This document shows positions 8,340-16,850 of a stretch of DNA of 33,031 bases, piece after piece. The position numbers and the translations under genes are program-made. Origin of the DNA: Candidatus Methanophagales archaeon (lineage in GTDB: Archaea > Halobacteriota > Syntropharchaeia > Alkanophagales > Methanospirareceae); the NCBI GenBank assembly GCA_025435355.1, contig JANJFQ010000008.1, positions 1 through 33,031 on the forward strand. The letters are read 5' to 3'. Under the pieces are notes generated by a model. It saw only the letters and a program-made list of their open reading frames with translations, was not told the origin of the DNA and ran no database searches. Every line of letters starts with the position of its first letter. Within the stretch, counting starts at the first letter, position 1.

Positions 8340-9572
8340 ATGCCTACGATAGCGGAAAAAATACTGAGTGGAATGGCAGGTGAAATCGTTGAATGCGAAG
8401 TGGATTACATAATGGTGAACGATGTAACTGGCGTGCCGGCTTTTGAAGTCTTCGAGAAGCTTGAGCGGGGGATGAAAAAGGAGAAAGTAGTGGTGATACA
8501 GGACCATTATGTTCCAAACAAGGATGTGGCTTCCGCGGAACAGGCGAACGCATTGCGGAACTATGCCCGGAGATACGGGATTGAGAATTATTACGAGATA
8601 GGGAAAGGGGGGGTATGCCATCAGGTAATGATAGAGGAAGGATTTGCTGCACCGGGAAGGTTAATAATAGGTGCGGATTCACATACCTGCTCTTATGGCG
8701 CACTGGGCGCTTTTTCCACTGGTGTCGGCTCGACAGAGGCGGCAGCGGCAATGGCTACCGGGAGATTGTGGTTTAAAGTTCCAGCAACACAGAAGTTTGT
8801 GATTAACGGTGATTTGAAGAGATACGTGATGGGGAAGGATATAATTCTGCATGTCATTGGCGACATAGGCGTTTCGGGTTCTCTATACAACTCACAGGAG
8901 TTTTATGGCACCGCAATAAACAATTTAAACCTTTCCGACCGCATAACGATCTCGAACATGACAGTGGAAGCGGGTGCGAAGGCAGGGATTATTCCTCCTG
9001 ACGAGAAGGTCTTCGATTTCCTGCGTGGTAGGGTAAGAGGAGAATATAAAGCGGTTTATGCCGACACTGGAAGTGAATACGAGGAAGTATTCGAGTATGA
9101 TGCATCGGAGATAGTTCCAACGGTTGCAAAACCATTCTCTCCTGATAATACCGTGCCTGCAAGCGAATTGGACGTTCCTATTGACCAGGCGTATTTAGGG
9201 TCTTGCACAAATGGTAGAATTGAGGATTTACGGGTTGCTGCAGAGATATTGAGAGGTAAAAAGGTGAATACCGAAGCGCGGATGATTGTAGTGCCAGCGA
9301 GTGAGAATGTATTCAAGCAGGCGATAGAAGAGGGTTTGATTCAAATTTTTCTTGAGGCTGATGTTTTTGTCTGTGGTCCCACCTGTGGCGCATGTTTGGG
9401 CGGACACATGGGCGTTCTTGCAAAAGGTGAAAAATGCATAAGCACAACGAACCGAAACTTTATCGGGCGAATGGGGCATAAGGATTCAGAGGTTTATTTA
9501 GCGAATCCCGCGGTAGTTGCAGCTTCGGCAATTAAAGGACGAATAACCGACCCGGCGGAGTTGGGGATATGA
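8340..9572 (+). CDS. leuC: 3-isopropylmalate dehydratase (homoaconitase-type) large subunit
   Basis: With LeuD, isomerises 2- and 3-isopropylmalate; archaeal paralogues do the homoaconitase step of coenzyme B synthesis, so substrate is not fixed by sequence alone. 410 residues, standard archaeal length. Motifs are IIGADSHTCSYGALGAFSTG (109-128) in the substrate site and the three [4Fe-4S] ligands, Cys289 in GSCTNGR and Cys349 and Cys352 in CGPTCGACLGGHMG. No Shine-Dalgarno is obvious; ATAAATATA at 8306-8314 lies about 30 bases before the ATG, which fits a leaderless archaeal transcript. Intact, although flanked by remnants of signalling genes. Confidence 0.92.
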   Translation: MPTIAEKILSGMAGEIVECEVDYIMVNDVTGVPAFEVFEKLERGMKKEKVVVIQDHYVPNKDVASAEQANALRNYARRYGIENYYEIGKGGVCHQVMIEEGFAAPGRLIIGADSHTCSYGALGAFSTGVGSTEAAAAMATGRLWFKVPATQKFVINGDLKRYVMGKDIILHVIGDIGVSGSLYNSQEFYGTAINNLNLSDRITISNMTVEAGAKAGIIPPDEKVFDFLRGRVRGEYKAVYADTGSEYEEVFEYDASEIVPTVAKPFSPDNTVPASELDVPIDQAYLGSCTNGRIEDLRVAAEILRGKKVNTEARMIVVPASENVFKQAIEEGLIQIFLEADVFVCGPTCGACLGGHMGVLAKGEKCISTTNRNFIGRMGHKDSEVYLANPAVVAASAIKGRITDPAELGI

Positions 9573-9915
9573 ATATAAAGTCAACGTAACACAATTCCTG
9601 AGGCATGCATTTATCAACGTTCTCGACAATGCGATAAAGTATAGTCCCCCCGGCACAGTAGTTGAAATCGGTATCACGGACCAGAGTAAAAAGTGGAAGA
9701 TATGCATAAAAGACCAGGGAGAAGGTGTTTCTGATGAGTCGAAGCAGAAAATATTCGATAGGTTCGTGCGCGGAGTAGAGAGTGGAATTAAATGCAGTGG
9801 AATCGGGCTTGCAATCGCTAAGACCGCTGTAATGCAGAACAAGGGAAGGATTTGGGTTGAAGACAATCCCGAGGGAGGGGCGGTGTTTTGCATCGCTTTG
9901 CCAAAATGGAAATAG
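9547..9915 (+). pseudogene. Histidine-kinase HATPase_c domain without N-terminus or start codon
   Basis: Reading from 9571 the frame gives FLRHAFINVLDNAIKYSPPG (N box), IKDQGEGVSDESKQKIFDRF (G1 and F box) and SGIGLAIAKTAV (G2), ending ALPKWK at the stop 9913-9915. This is a complete kinase ATP-binding domain of about 115 residues. A stop lies at 9544, and there is no Met until the last third, so no start is visible. The sensor and His-phosphorylation domains are absent. The frame overlaps the end of leuC. It ends inside the start of the phosphatase remnant (ATG at 9906), an overlap typical of coupled genes. Confidence 0.8.
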
Positions 9916-10179
9916 TAGCAATCTCAAGACCAAAACCGGGAGAGGATGTTAATGGCGATGCATACCTCGATGAGTGGCGTGCTTGGCTGGAACCTGAGAA
10001 AGGTAAAAGAGTTCAAATACGACTTCCACGCCGGATGGCTCGTCATGAACTCAGACGGAATCGGCAGGTTCAGCGCTTCTGAATACGCATCGGATGATTT
10101 ACATGCGATGGCAGCAAAAATACAGAATGAGCATGGCAAGGACAACGATGACGCAACTGTCGTGGTAGTAAGAAGTTAA
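9906..10179 (+). pseudogene. SpoIIE/PP2C-type phosphatase, internally deleted and frameshifted
   Basis: From ATG 9906 the frame reads MEIVAISRPKPGEDVNGDAY, the N-terminus of SpoIIE-family Ser/Thr phosphatases with a metal-binding Asp. It then loses homology. In the next frame, from about 9970, the C-terminal part follows: GVLGWNLRKVKEF, FHAGWLVMNSDGIGRFSASE and DNDDATVVVVR. Roughly 100-150 residues between GDA and GVLG are missing and the two ends are out of frame. In partner-switching systems such phosphatases pair with HATPase-type kinases, and the overlap with the kinase remnant at 9913-9915 fits a former operon. A 77-codon frame (9946-10179) could still be translated. Confidence 0.72.
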
Positions 10180-10251
10180 TTACATCCCCATCGTCAAAAG
10201 TTTTGCCTGTCAATCGAAAGTTTTAAATAGTATAACAATTACGGTGAAAGT

Positions 10252-10770
10252 ATGGATGAAAAAATCTTAAAGGCTGTTCTCTCTGCAATTCCGACGATTT
10301 TACTCGTTGTGTGCGTTGTAGCGGCATTTGCGACACATGACTGGAATGTGCAAGCTGCCCTCTTCTCCGAAGACCCACTGGAAATAGTGGAAAAGATATT
10401 ACCTTCTGAGATTGGTGCAGAAGAAGAATTTTTAAACGTCACAGGTTTTGAGATTTCTGAGGACTGGAGCAAGTTTACTATCGAAGCTGTGCTCAATTCG
10501 CCGTTGAACGTGCCAATAGAAATAAAAGAGATGTCGGCTGAAGCTACTCTGGCTGATAGCATCGTTACCATAAGCTTGCCGAACGAGGTAGAAATTCCTG
10601 CGAAGGGCTCAGCGAACTTGAAGTTGGAAGGGGCGCTTCCTGAGGTACAAGCGCAAATGCCACCCACTTCGCCATTTGAGGAAAACTTAACACTTCGCAA
10701 CATGAAGATGAAGTTAGACATCAGCGGGATAGAGCTGGAAATAGAAGAATCAGGACTGGGAGGTCAATGA
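10252..10770 (+). CDS. Membrane-anchored exported protein with LEA14-like beta domain
   Basis: 172 residues. An N-terminal membrane segment (AVLSAIPTILLVVCVVAAFA, 8-27) acts as anchor or signal. The remainder is beta-rich: FEISEDWSKFTIEAVLNSPL, then IEIKEMSAEATL and a strand-rich IPAKGSANLKLEGAL segment. The pattern recalls LEA14/WHy domains, a tentative match. GGTGA just before the ATG and TTTTAAATAG about 25 bases upstream support the start. It is followed after 3 bases by another membrane gene behind a GGAGGT site, so the two form an operon. Function unknown. Confidence 0.6.
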   Translation: MDEKILKAVLSAIPTILLVVCVVAAFATHDWNVQAALFSEDPLEIVEKILPSEIGAEEEFLNVTGFEISEDWSKFTIEAVLNSPLNVPIEIKEMSAEATLADSIVTISLPNEVEIPAKGSANLKLEGALPEVQAQMPPTSPFEENLTLRNMKMKLDISGIELEIEESGLGGQ

Positions 10771-10773
10771 AAA

Positions 10774-11424
10774 ATGCAAATATCAAAATGCAAAATAATA
10801 CATGGTGGTGTCCCCGGATTGATGTCTGAAACGATTCTGGAGTGGGCGGGATGGCGAAAGGTAAACTGGCCTGGAGTCATTGCAGGTGCGCTTGTGATTG
10901 CACTGCCCTTTCTGGGGACGTGGTGGCAATTCATGCTCGGCACGGAAGCAGTAACCATGTCGCTCTCGCCGTTCGGAGTGGAGATGAGCATTTTCGGTGA
11001 AGCGATAAGTTCGCCACTCTTCTGGTGGGTCTGTCTCGGTCTTAAGCTCGGTGTTGTGTATCTCGGCGTGCTTCTGATAGCAGGCTCAGTGCTGTCGTTT
11101 TCGGAGCGGTATGCGGTGATTGCGGAGCAGTTCGTGCATCTCAGCGCAAGAAAGCTGTTATGGCTTGTCGTAGCGTTTGTTGCTATGTTGCTCATCGTCA
11201 TCGTGCTTATGAATCAGTCCTCGGGGCTGTTCGGGCTTCCATTTCAGTTACAACTGCCTTATCTCGTCGGCAAAAGCTCAGTCAGTGCAGGGGTGGAGGG
11301 CATGCGTCTTGCCACCGCAATCTCCATGAACTTCACGCAAGCATTCGCAGTAGCAGTGCTCGCTGCTGCACTTGGAATCGTTGCAAGCGTTTACCAGAAA
11401 AAGCTTTATCCGAAGGAGCAGTAA
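10774..11424 (+). CDS. Polytopic membrane protein, hypothetical
   Basis: 216 residues with about four membrane segments: VIAGALVIALPFLGTWW, the VCLGLKLGVVYLGVLLIAGS region, LLWLVVAFVAMLLIVIVLM and AFAVAVLAAALGIVASVY. Family not recognised. GGAGGT (10759-10764) nine bases before ATG 10774 supports this start; a second in-frame Met, followed by SETILEW at 10822, is the likelier first residue of the conserved part. The first codons lie in AAATGCAAATATCAAAATGC, a string like short dispersed repeats in related genomes. The operon with the preceding exported protein suggests they act together at the membrane. Confidence 0.6.
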   Translation: MQISKCKIIHGGVPGLMSETILEWAGWRKVNWPGVIAGALVIALPFLGTWWQFMLGTEAVTMSLSPFGVEMSIFGEAISSPLFWWVCLGLKLGVVYLGVLLIAGSVLSFSERYAVIAEQFVHLSARKLLWLVVAFVAMLLIVIVLMNQSSGLFGLPFQLQLPYLVGKSSVSAGVEGMRLATAISMNFTQAFAVAVLAAALGIVASVYQKKLYPKEQ

Positions 11425-11482
11425 ACATTATCGAAAGGGTTTATCTGGTAAAGCGTTCTTTTTTAAAAAAAGTTTGTTTAAC

Positions 11483-11968
11483 ATGAGAATCTGGAAATTT
11501 GCGGATAATATAGATACGGACCAGATAATTCCTGCGGAATATCTGACGACCGGGGATGCGAAGAAACTTGCAGCTAATGCCTTCGCTAAAGTGCGGCCGG
11601 AATTTTCAAAAGAAGTGAAAGAAGGCGATATTATCGTGTCAGGCGAAAATTTCGGCTGCGGCAGTTCGAGAGAGCATGCACCTCGTGCATTGCTCGGTGC
11701 GGGTATAAGTTGCGTGATTGCAAAGAGTTTTGCACGAATCTTCTTCAGAAATTCCATAAATATCGGGTTGCAGTTGCTCGAAGCTGATGTCTTTGACAGG
11801 ATAGAAGAACGGGATGAAATAGAAATAAATTTTGAAGATGGTGTGATAATGAATCATACAAAAAAGGAGGACTACAAATTCAAACCGCTGCCGGAATTTA
11901 TGCAGAAGCTATTGGAAAGCGGGGGATTGATTCCATATATTAAAATGCAGAACTCTCATTTAAGATAG
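11483..11968 (+). CDS. leuD: 3-isopropylmalate dehydratase small subunit
   Basis: Partner of LeuC; supplies the swivelling substrate-binding domain. 161 residues from ATG 11483, normal for archaeal LeuD. Motifs are FADNIDTDQIIPAEYL (6-21) at the N-terminus and GENFGCGSSREHAPRAL (54-70), the substrate-recognition loop. An in-frame upstream Met at 11372 would add 37 residues from another frame of the previous gene and is rejected. The gene lies about 1.9 kb from leuC, separated by decayed genes and a membrane-protein pair. Its 3' end overlaps the convergent U32 gene by 13 bp. Confidence 0.9.
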   Translation: MRIWKFADNIDTDQIIPAEYLTTGDAKKLAANAFAKVRPEFSKEVKEGDIIVSGENFGCGSSREHAPRALLGAGISCVIAKSFARIFFRNSINIGLQLLEADVFDRIEERDEIEINFEDGVIMNHTKKEDYKFKPLPEFMQKLLESGGLIPYIKMQNSHLR

Positions 11969-12957
11969 GTTAATGCCTCCTTTGTGAGTGCACCACAATA
12001 TCCACATTCATTGCATATTTTTTTACAGCTCTTCCATTTTTCTATGCTCCCCGCAAGCTTTTCATTCTCTATATAAAACATATACCGGAGCATTTGAGGA
12101 CAATCCAGGAGTTCGAGCAAGTTCCCTTCGAACGACCTCTTAGAATATATCCTCATGCAATCTATTATCCAGTTCACCGTTTTCGTCCTTCCGGAAAGCT
12201 TGAAGTTCTTTATTCCTATCGCTTCATATTCTTTTAAATCCTCCGGTCTTATCCATGCTGACTTTATTATCTGTGTGGGGTCCCTCAGGCGGATGTTTAT
12301 GCATTTATCAAAATAGAAGTCAGGAGCGAATAGAGGAGCGCGTGGTTGGTTTAAACTGCTGAGATGCGAGGCGAGGTTGTAATGCGAGTACCGGAAAGGA
12401 CACCTGTAAAGACAGCCTTCGTTCACTATCAGCCTTATTTCACACTTAACAGCCTTTACCATTCCTTCTAACAGAGAGAAGTGCCGGTTTATGTTCGTGT
12501 CCACGGTTATCACATCGGCACCAAGGTCTTCAAAGAATTTGGCACGTTGTGGAGCATCAACATAAGATAAACAGGATACAACGGTCTGCATTGGGAACTC
12601 ACGAAGTAGCTCCGCGAGGTATGGCTCTGCCACCGTAACGGCGTCAACACCCACTTTGTTCAGTTCGCTGAAATACCACTCAAACATCTTATAGCCCTCG
12701 AATGTCAGGTGATGACCGCCAGTGCATGGCGAATTCATCACAACGTTCATTTTTATGCCGTGTTGATGCGCATATTCGGTTTGTTCCCTTATCTCGTCAA
12801 TGAGTGGCGCATGCAGCACACCTCTTCCACTTCCCATCACCTCTGGAGAGCCACCCATAAAGACCTCATCTACTTCGTTCAAGCCCTCTGCTTCTTTGAC
12901 TTCTATTATCTCCTTCAGAGCTTCAAAATGTCCCGGATGCGGAACCATTAATCGCAT
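11956..12957 (-). CDS. Peptidase U32 family protein (probable Fe-S hydroxylation-type enzyme)
   Basis: 333 residues. The N-terminal barrel begins MRLMVPHPGHFEALKEI, with VDEVFMGGSPE and KMNVVMNSPCTGG. The U32 signature region is NEGCLYRCPFRYSHYN, followed by FDKCINIRL. A Cys-rich C-terminus reads CKKICNECGYCG. Characterised U32 proteins (RlhA, TrhP, UbiU/UbiV) hydroxylate RNA or quinones and bind Fe-S clusters rather than acting as proteases; the Cys pattern fits that, but the substrate is unknown. The start is preceded by a GGGAT-type site, and the AT-rich TATAAATATA-like run near 13003-13013 may be the promoter. Convergent with leuD. Confidence 0.75.
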   Translation of the reverse strand: MRLMVPHPGHFEALKEIIEVKEAEGLNEVDEVFMGGSPEVMGSGRGVLHAPLIDEIREQTEYAHQHGIKMNVVMNSPCTGGHHLTFEGYKMFEWYFSELNKVGVDAVTVAEPYLAELLREFPMQTVVSCLSYVDAPQRAKFFEDLGADVITVDTNINRHFSLLEGMVKAVKCEIRLIVNEGCLYRCPFRYSHYNLASHLSSLNQPRAPLFAPDFYFDKCINIRLRDPTQIIKSAWIRPEDLKEYEAIGIKNFKLSGRTKTVNWIIDCMRIYSKRSFEGNLLELLDCPQMLRYMFYIENEKLAGSIEKWKSCKKICNECGYCGALTKEALTYLK

Positions 12958-13142
12958 TTTGTATCCCTTATCCTATATACTATTTTCTTGATTTCATTAT
13001 TTATAAATATATGTATAAAAAATCTGCACAATAACCCCTGGATATTATATACCGGATGGGGCTATAAGGGGCCTACGGCTGTGAAAAGTCTTAGGATAGG
13101 TTTTAGAGCGGTTAATTCAGATACAAAATTAGGGGGTATCTA

Positions 13143-13811
13143 CTAATCTTCTCGGCTAGTCTTTAGAAGCTCTGGAGCTTCTTCATATAGCTCTGCCAGA
13201 TGTCTATGAATGTTTTGGTTGGGCGCAATTTCCTCAGCCTCCTTTAACAACTTATGCGCTTTTTCAAAATCGTCTGACTTCTTTCTTTGCGTTAAAAGGA
13301 AACCATAAGTATCGAGAAATGCGGAATACTGCTCAACACGGATCCGTTTATATTCCTTCTCTATCTGCTCACATAATTTAATTGCGCTATCCAAATATGA
13401 TTTTTCCTTTTCTCTTCTATATAGTTCCCCGTAAAAATAGGCCAAATTATTAGCGGATTCAAGTTTCATGTGCCGATTAAGTTCTTTTCCTTTGCTTTCA
13501 GCTCTCTGTGTCAGCTCTATTTGGTATTTATAGATAATAGTACCTAACTTAAGATTTGCAAGAAAATGCTGAGGATCCTCCTTTAAGATTTCTTTATACC
13601 AATCAATAGCGTAAACTTCTTCTGCCTTAGTGGCTCTCTGTAAAAGGGATTTTATGTAATCGCTTGGAGGCGAAATATGCATTGTTTCATTAATTTTTAG
13701 CTCATTTAGCCATATTACTTCACAAATGCCAATTTTTGATTGTATTTCATCGAGATCTTTGAGTCCTCGTTCCTTCTTATAATCTTTTTTCGGCATGCCC
13801 CAAAAACCCAT
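13143..13811 (-). CDS. TPR-like helical repeat protein
   Basis: 222 residues, predicted all-helical. Several tetratricopeptide-like units are seen: AEEVYAIDWYKEILKEDPQH, ESANNLAYFYGELYRREKEK with YLDSAIKLCEQIEKE, and SDDFEKAHKLLKEAEEIAPN. TPR proteins mediate protein contacts; the partner is unknown. Met1 and Met6 are both possible starts. The start codon abuts a 9-bp inverted repeat. The same-strand neighbour upstream is a radical SAM enzyme about 90 bp away. No membrane or signal segment. Confidence 0.6.
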   Translation of the reverse strand: MGFWGMPKKDYKKERGLKDLDEIQSKIGICEVIWLNELKINETMHISPPSDYIKSLLQRATKAEEVYAIDWYKEILKEDPQHFLANLKLGTIIYKYQIELTQRAESKGKELNRHMKLESANNLAYFYGELYRREKEKSYLDSAIKLCEQIEKEYKRIRVEQYSAFLDTYGFLLTQRKKSDDFEKAHKLLKEAEEIAPNQNIHRHLAELYEEAPELLKTSRED

Positions 13812-13844
13812 GACAGGTGCGAAAATGTAAATCTGGCGCCTGTC
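13812..13844. promoter_or_regulatory. Inverted repeat abutting the start codon of the TPR gene
   Basis: GACAGGTGC (13812-13820) and its near-inverse GCGCCTGTC (13836-13844) form a 9-bp dyad with one mismatch and a 15-base spacer, immediately next to the CAT at 13809-13811 that encodes the start Met. It could be an operator or a 5' hairpin that would block initiation. Spacing matches that of the leuB dyad, but the arm sequences differ. Confidence 0.4.
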
Positions 13845-13903
13845 GTGGTAAAAAATAGTGCAAAAGAAATGTTATAAAAAAGAACTAAACAACTACCTGC
13901 CTT

Positions 13904-14947
13904 TTATTCTATATCTAACAACCACGGCTCTTTTAATCCCGAAGCGGGGCAATTCAACTTCATCGGGCATTCACCACAGTTTCTATTTTCGGTGGTGCAA
14001 CCCGCAAGCTTAGAATATGCGAAAGCAAGCCTTGCCCCTTCATGCTTGACGCCAGTAAACCCAGTCGCCAGCCCATTCGCACGCTTTGACGTCTTCATCG
14101 GATAGTAACCCGCCCACCAGACATTTTCAAGACCTGTTTTTAAGACTGCCTCTCCGATTTCGTCCATTCTCCTCTTCGTAGGTCCCGGATGATAATATAA
14201 AATATAGTTAGGTCTGAAGGGAATGATACGTAGCGGCACTGTGGGGTCAATAGAAGTGAGAAACTCCGCTATTTCTTCTATTTCCGTATCATTTATTCCC
14301 GGTATCACAATGGTTCTGAATGCACGTATTTTCTCTCTACCCTTTCTGATGAGGTATTCGGCATTTCGTAGAACTGGTTCGACTGGCGCTCCAGTTATCG
14401 CCCGGTGCGTTTCATCGTTAAACGCCTTTATCTCGAACGTAACATAAGAACAGAGGTCTATAATCCGTTGAAGGGTCTTCTGGCTCGGAAATCCATTTGT
14501 GGCGAAGCCCACACCCAATCCCGGTATCTCTTTCCTCGCCTCTTCCACTACCTTTGCGATATACGGAAAATGTATCGTTGGCTCTCCACCTGTAAAGCTT
14601 ATTTTATCCACGCACATCGCCCTTCCTTCCGGTGAATCAATCCGGCGAATTGCTTCTGCTGCAAGCTCTTCTGGAGTTACATAGCCCCGATAGAACCAGC
14701 CACTATCTGGATACTGCGAAATCCGATAGGCATTACAATAGATACACTTGAAACTGCATCCAAGCATCGTAACCGAATAACTCTGCAGAACCTGTGCAAG
14801 GTTACAGTAGGCAACCTCGGGCATACCGACACCACAAACGCCGAGTTCACCTTCTAACCGGTTAACACCACATTTCCACGCGCATAGCTCGCAATTCTTG
14901 TACTCTCTTCCCCACGCATCGAGCCCTAACTCCGACTGATACTGCAT
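13904..14947 (-). CDS. Radical SAM protein, PflA/AmmeMemoRadiSam-like
   Basis: 347 residues. The SAM-cleaving [4Fe-4S] motif is C64-SFK-C68-IY-C71. Upstream is an extra Cys-rich segment (CELCAWKCGVNR, 19-30, and GVCGVG), seen in pyruvate-formate-lyase-activase-like archaeal proteins. SFTGGEPTIHFP is the SAM-binding GGE motif. The C-terminus has another Cys cluster (CTTENRNCGECPMKLNC), possibly an auxiliary cluster. The target is unknown; the family includes glycyl-radical activases and enzymes modifying unknown substrates. TTATAAAT at 14970-14977 lies about 27 bases upstream of the ATG and there is no Shine-Dalgarno, fitting a leaderless transcript. Confidence 0.8.
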   Translation of the reverse strand: MQYQSELGLDAWGREYKNCELCAWKCGVNRLEGELGVCGVGMPEVAYCNLAQVLQSYSVTMLGCSFKCIYCNAYRISQYPDSGWFYRGYVTPEELAAEAIRRIDSPEGRAMCVDKISFTGGEPTIHFPYIAKVVEEARKEIPGLGVGFATNGFPSQKTLQRIIDLCSYVTFEIKAFNDETHRAITGAPVEPVLRNAEYLIRKGREKIRAFRTIVIPGINDTEIEEIAEFLTSIDPTVPLRIIPFRPNYILYYHPGPTKRRMDEIGEAVLKTGLENVWWAGYYPMKTSKRANGLATGFTGVKHEGARLAFAYSKLAGCTTENRNCGECPMKLNCPASGLKEPWLLDIE

Positions 14948-15147
14948 GAATACTTAATAGCCCATGAACTTATAAATCCTAAACTATGGTGATTGTAGTG
15001 CACCTCCAATACTTACGATTGTGGCATTGGCGAAATATGCTTCCCGAAATATTCTATCTCTGTTCTAAATACATCGGAAATCTACGCTACATAAAACTCT
15101 CTGCAACCGTGTGACACTACACCTAATCTTTTTCATCCGCAGTAGTC

Positions 15148-16494
15148 TTACTTTTGAGCTTTCACCGCAGCATCTACTATAACGTCCTCCACCATGGTAA
15201 GTGATGGCTCAAAGCACCTTTCTCTCATGCATATGTCATTTGCAGTTATCCGCTCTTTTATAGCGAGTGTAAGCTCATTTATACGCTCTGCAACCGTCTC
15301 CTCCGAGATTATCTGTGCTCCTATCAACTTCTCCGTATGTGCCTCAAAAATCAATTTTACGATTATCAGCTTCCTACCAGGAAAAAATCTTGCCCTTGTA
15401 TATCTAATTGCTTTTCCAACTTTTAGTTTTATTCCGTATCTCCTTGCCGTCTCTGATACTACCCCCACGCTTCCCACTTGTAGACCAGAGATAGCAGCTA
15501 CCGTGGGGCTTAAGCAAGGTTCGTATGAAGAACTGATACCAAGTATGTTATTCGCGACAACCCTTGCCTGTATTAATGCTGTGGATGCTAATTGACTCAG
15601 TCGTGGACGATATGTGACTGCATCTATTACCTCTACACAATCACCAAGAGCATATACGTTATTCAAATATGATTTCCCTTTCTTAGCACGCAATGACCGA
15701 TCTGTCACTATTCCTCCACTCTCCCCTGTCTCTATACCTGCTTTCATCGCAACATCCACATTTGGGCGCATTCCCGCGGATATAAGCACTATATCGGCCG
15801 GAATTTCTTCGCCTTCCACTATAACGGCTCTTACTTGGTGATCACCTTTTATAGCACTTACCGGTTTTCCAAGAAGAAAAGTAACATCTTTATGCAACCA
15901 TTTTTGAACTATTGAAGTCATATCTGCGTCTAAGATAGTCGGGAGGAGATGAGGTAACATTTCCACGACCGTTGTATTTATACCTTTTTTTGAGAAAGCG
16001 ACCGCTGTTTGCAGCCCTATTAGTCCAGCACCAATAATTAAAGCGTTTCCCGAGCGGTTCGCATTCATCGCTGCTTCTACCCTTTCTCCATCTTCCTTTC
16101 CGGTTAACGTGTAAACTCCCTCAAGGTTCGTTCCTTCTATCGGTGGAATAAAAGGTTTACTCCCCGTTGCTATCACCAGGAAGTCATATTTTATATCTTC
16201 TCCTGTATCAACACTCACATACCCATTTTCTAAATTGATGCCCGTAACTTCAGTCCCTGTTCCGAACTCAACCCCTTTGTCAATGTAATAGTTTGGTTCA
16301 ATCAGCTCGAGCTCCTTTATGCCATACATACCTTGCAGTGCGAAAGGTAATCCACAAGTTGAGAAGAAGCCCTCCTTCTCCTTCTTTATCAGTGTTATTT
16401 CCATCTTTTCAGCACCTTCTTTCCCTCTAAGCAAAAGATCTAAAACGTCTATCCCCGCAGCTCCTCCTCCTATTATCACTACCTTTTTTGCCAT
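15148..16494 (-). CDS. FAD/NAD(P)-dependent disulfide oxidoreductase (CoA-disulfide reductase/NADH oxidase family)
   Basis: 448 residues, full length. FAD-binding GGGAAG (9-14), single redox Cys47 in FSTCGLPF as in CoA-disulfide reductases and NADH oxidases, ATGSKPFIPP, the second dinucleotide-binding site IIGAGLIGLQTA, and the FAD motif VYALGDCVE. The C-terminal dimerisation domain ends CFEPSLTMVEDVI. Likely role: NAD(P)H-dependent reduction of CoA disulfide, persulfide or oxygen, i.e. thiol homeostasis in an anaerobe. The exact substrate cannot be read from sequence. GGAGTG and CGAGGT precede the ATG. Upstream, divergent, is moaD. Confidence 0.85.
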   Translation of the reverse strand: MAKKVVIIGGGAAGIDVLDLLLRGKEGAEKMEITLIKKEKEGFFSTCGLPFALQGMYGIKELELIEPNYYIDKGVEFGTGTEVTGINLENGYVSVDTGEDIKYDFLVIATGSKPFIPPIEGTNLEGVYTLTGKEDGERVEAAMNANRSGNALIIGAGLIGLQTAVAFSKKGINTTVVEMLPHLLPTILDADMTSIVQKWLHKDVTFLLGKPVSAIKGDHQVRAVIVEGEEIPADIVLISAGMRPNVDVAMKAGIETGESGGIVTDRSLRAKKGKSYLNNVYALGDCVEVIDAVTYRPRLSQLASTALIQARVVANNILGISSSYEPCLSPTVAAISGLQVGSVGVVSETARRYGIKLKVGKAIRYTRARFFPGRKLIIVKLIFEAHTEKLIGAQIISEETVAERINELTLAIKERITANDICMRERCFEPSLTMVEDVIVDAAVKAQK

Positions 16495-16551
16495 ACCTCG
16501 TTTTCACTCCTACTCATATTAAAATACTTTTTCAAAGAAAGGTTTCTTGTG

Positions 16552-16575
16552 AAAATCTGTGTAATCTTGTGGTTA
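16552..16575 (+). repeat. Dispersed 24-bp repeat, copy 1
   Basis: AAAATCTGTGTAATCTTGTG followed by GTTA, in the intergenic region before moaD. It matches 24671-24694 at 22 of 24 positions (two T/C changes). Short strings of this kind recur between genes in several archaeal and bacterial genomes; no function is shown here. Confidence 0.55.
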
Positions 16576-16606
16576 TAAAAGGAGCTAATCAAATACTAAT
16601 AATGTA

Positions 16607-16846
16607 ATGAAGATTGAAATAAGATTTTTCGCAAGATGCCGGAAAATCGTTGGTGATAATCAAAAGGAGTTGGAGGTAGAGGAAGGCATGAAGATAAAGG
16701 ATATTATAGACATTTTAATAAATGAGTATCCGGAATTGAAGAAAGAGAAGTTAATAGCTTCGCGGAATCATAAATCTGCATCTCTAAATACGGAATTAAA
16801 AGATAAGGATGTGGTTGCTGTTTTTCCACCGGTGAGTGGGGGATGA
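16607..16846 (+). CDS. moaD: Molybdopterin synthase sulfur-carrier subunit (MoaD/ThiS family)
   Basis: 79 residues, ubiquitin-like fold: MKIEIRFFARCRKIVGDNQ, VEEGMKIKDIIDILINEYPE, KDKDVVAVFPPVSGG. The C-terminal Gly-Gly is the site that carries the thiocarboxylate; the VAVFPPVSGG ending is diagnostic. Followed by moaE 4 bases later, so the two synthase subunits are co-transcribed. They make molybdopterin, needed for tungsten or molybdenum enzymes such as formylmethanofuran dehydrogenase. TTATAAAAGG (16573-16582) is a plausible promoter element about 30 bases before the ATG. Confidence 0.9.
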   Translation: MKIEIRFFARCRKIVGDNQKELEVEEGMKIKDIIDILINEYPELKKEKLIASRNHKSASLNTELKDKDVVAVFPPVSGG

Positions 16847-16850
16847 GAAA

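Noticed and set aside
11372-11482. N-terminal extension of leuD by 37 residues
   Set aside because: The extension is an out-of-frame reading of the preceding membrane gene and is absent from the LeuD family; ATG 11483 begins the conserved MRIWKFADNIDTDQI.
16836-16850. GTG start for moaE
   Set aside because: ATG 16851 has a well-placed GGGGATGA site and avoids overlap with moaD.
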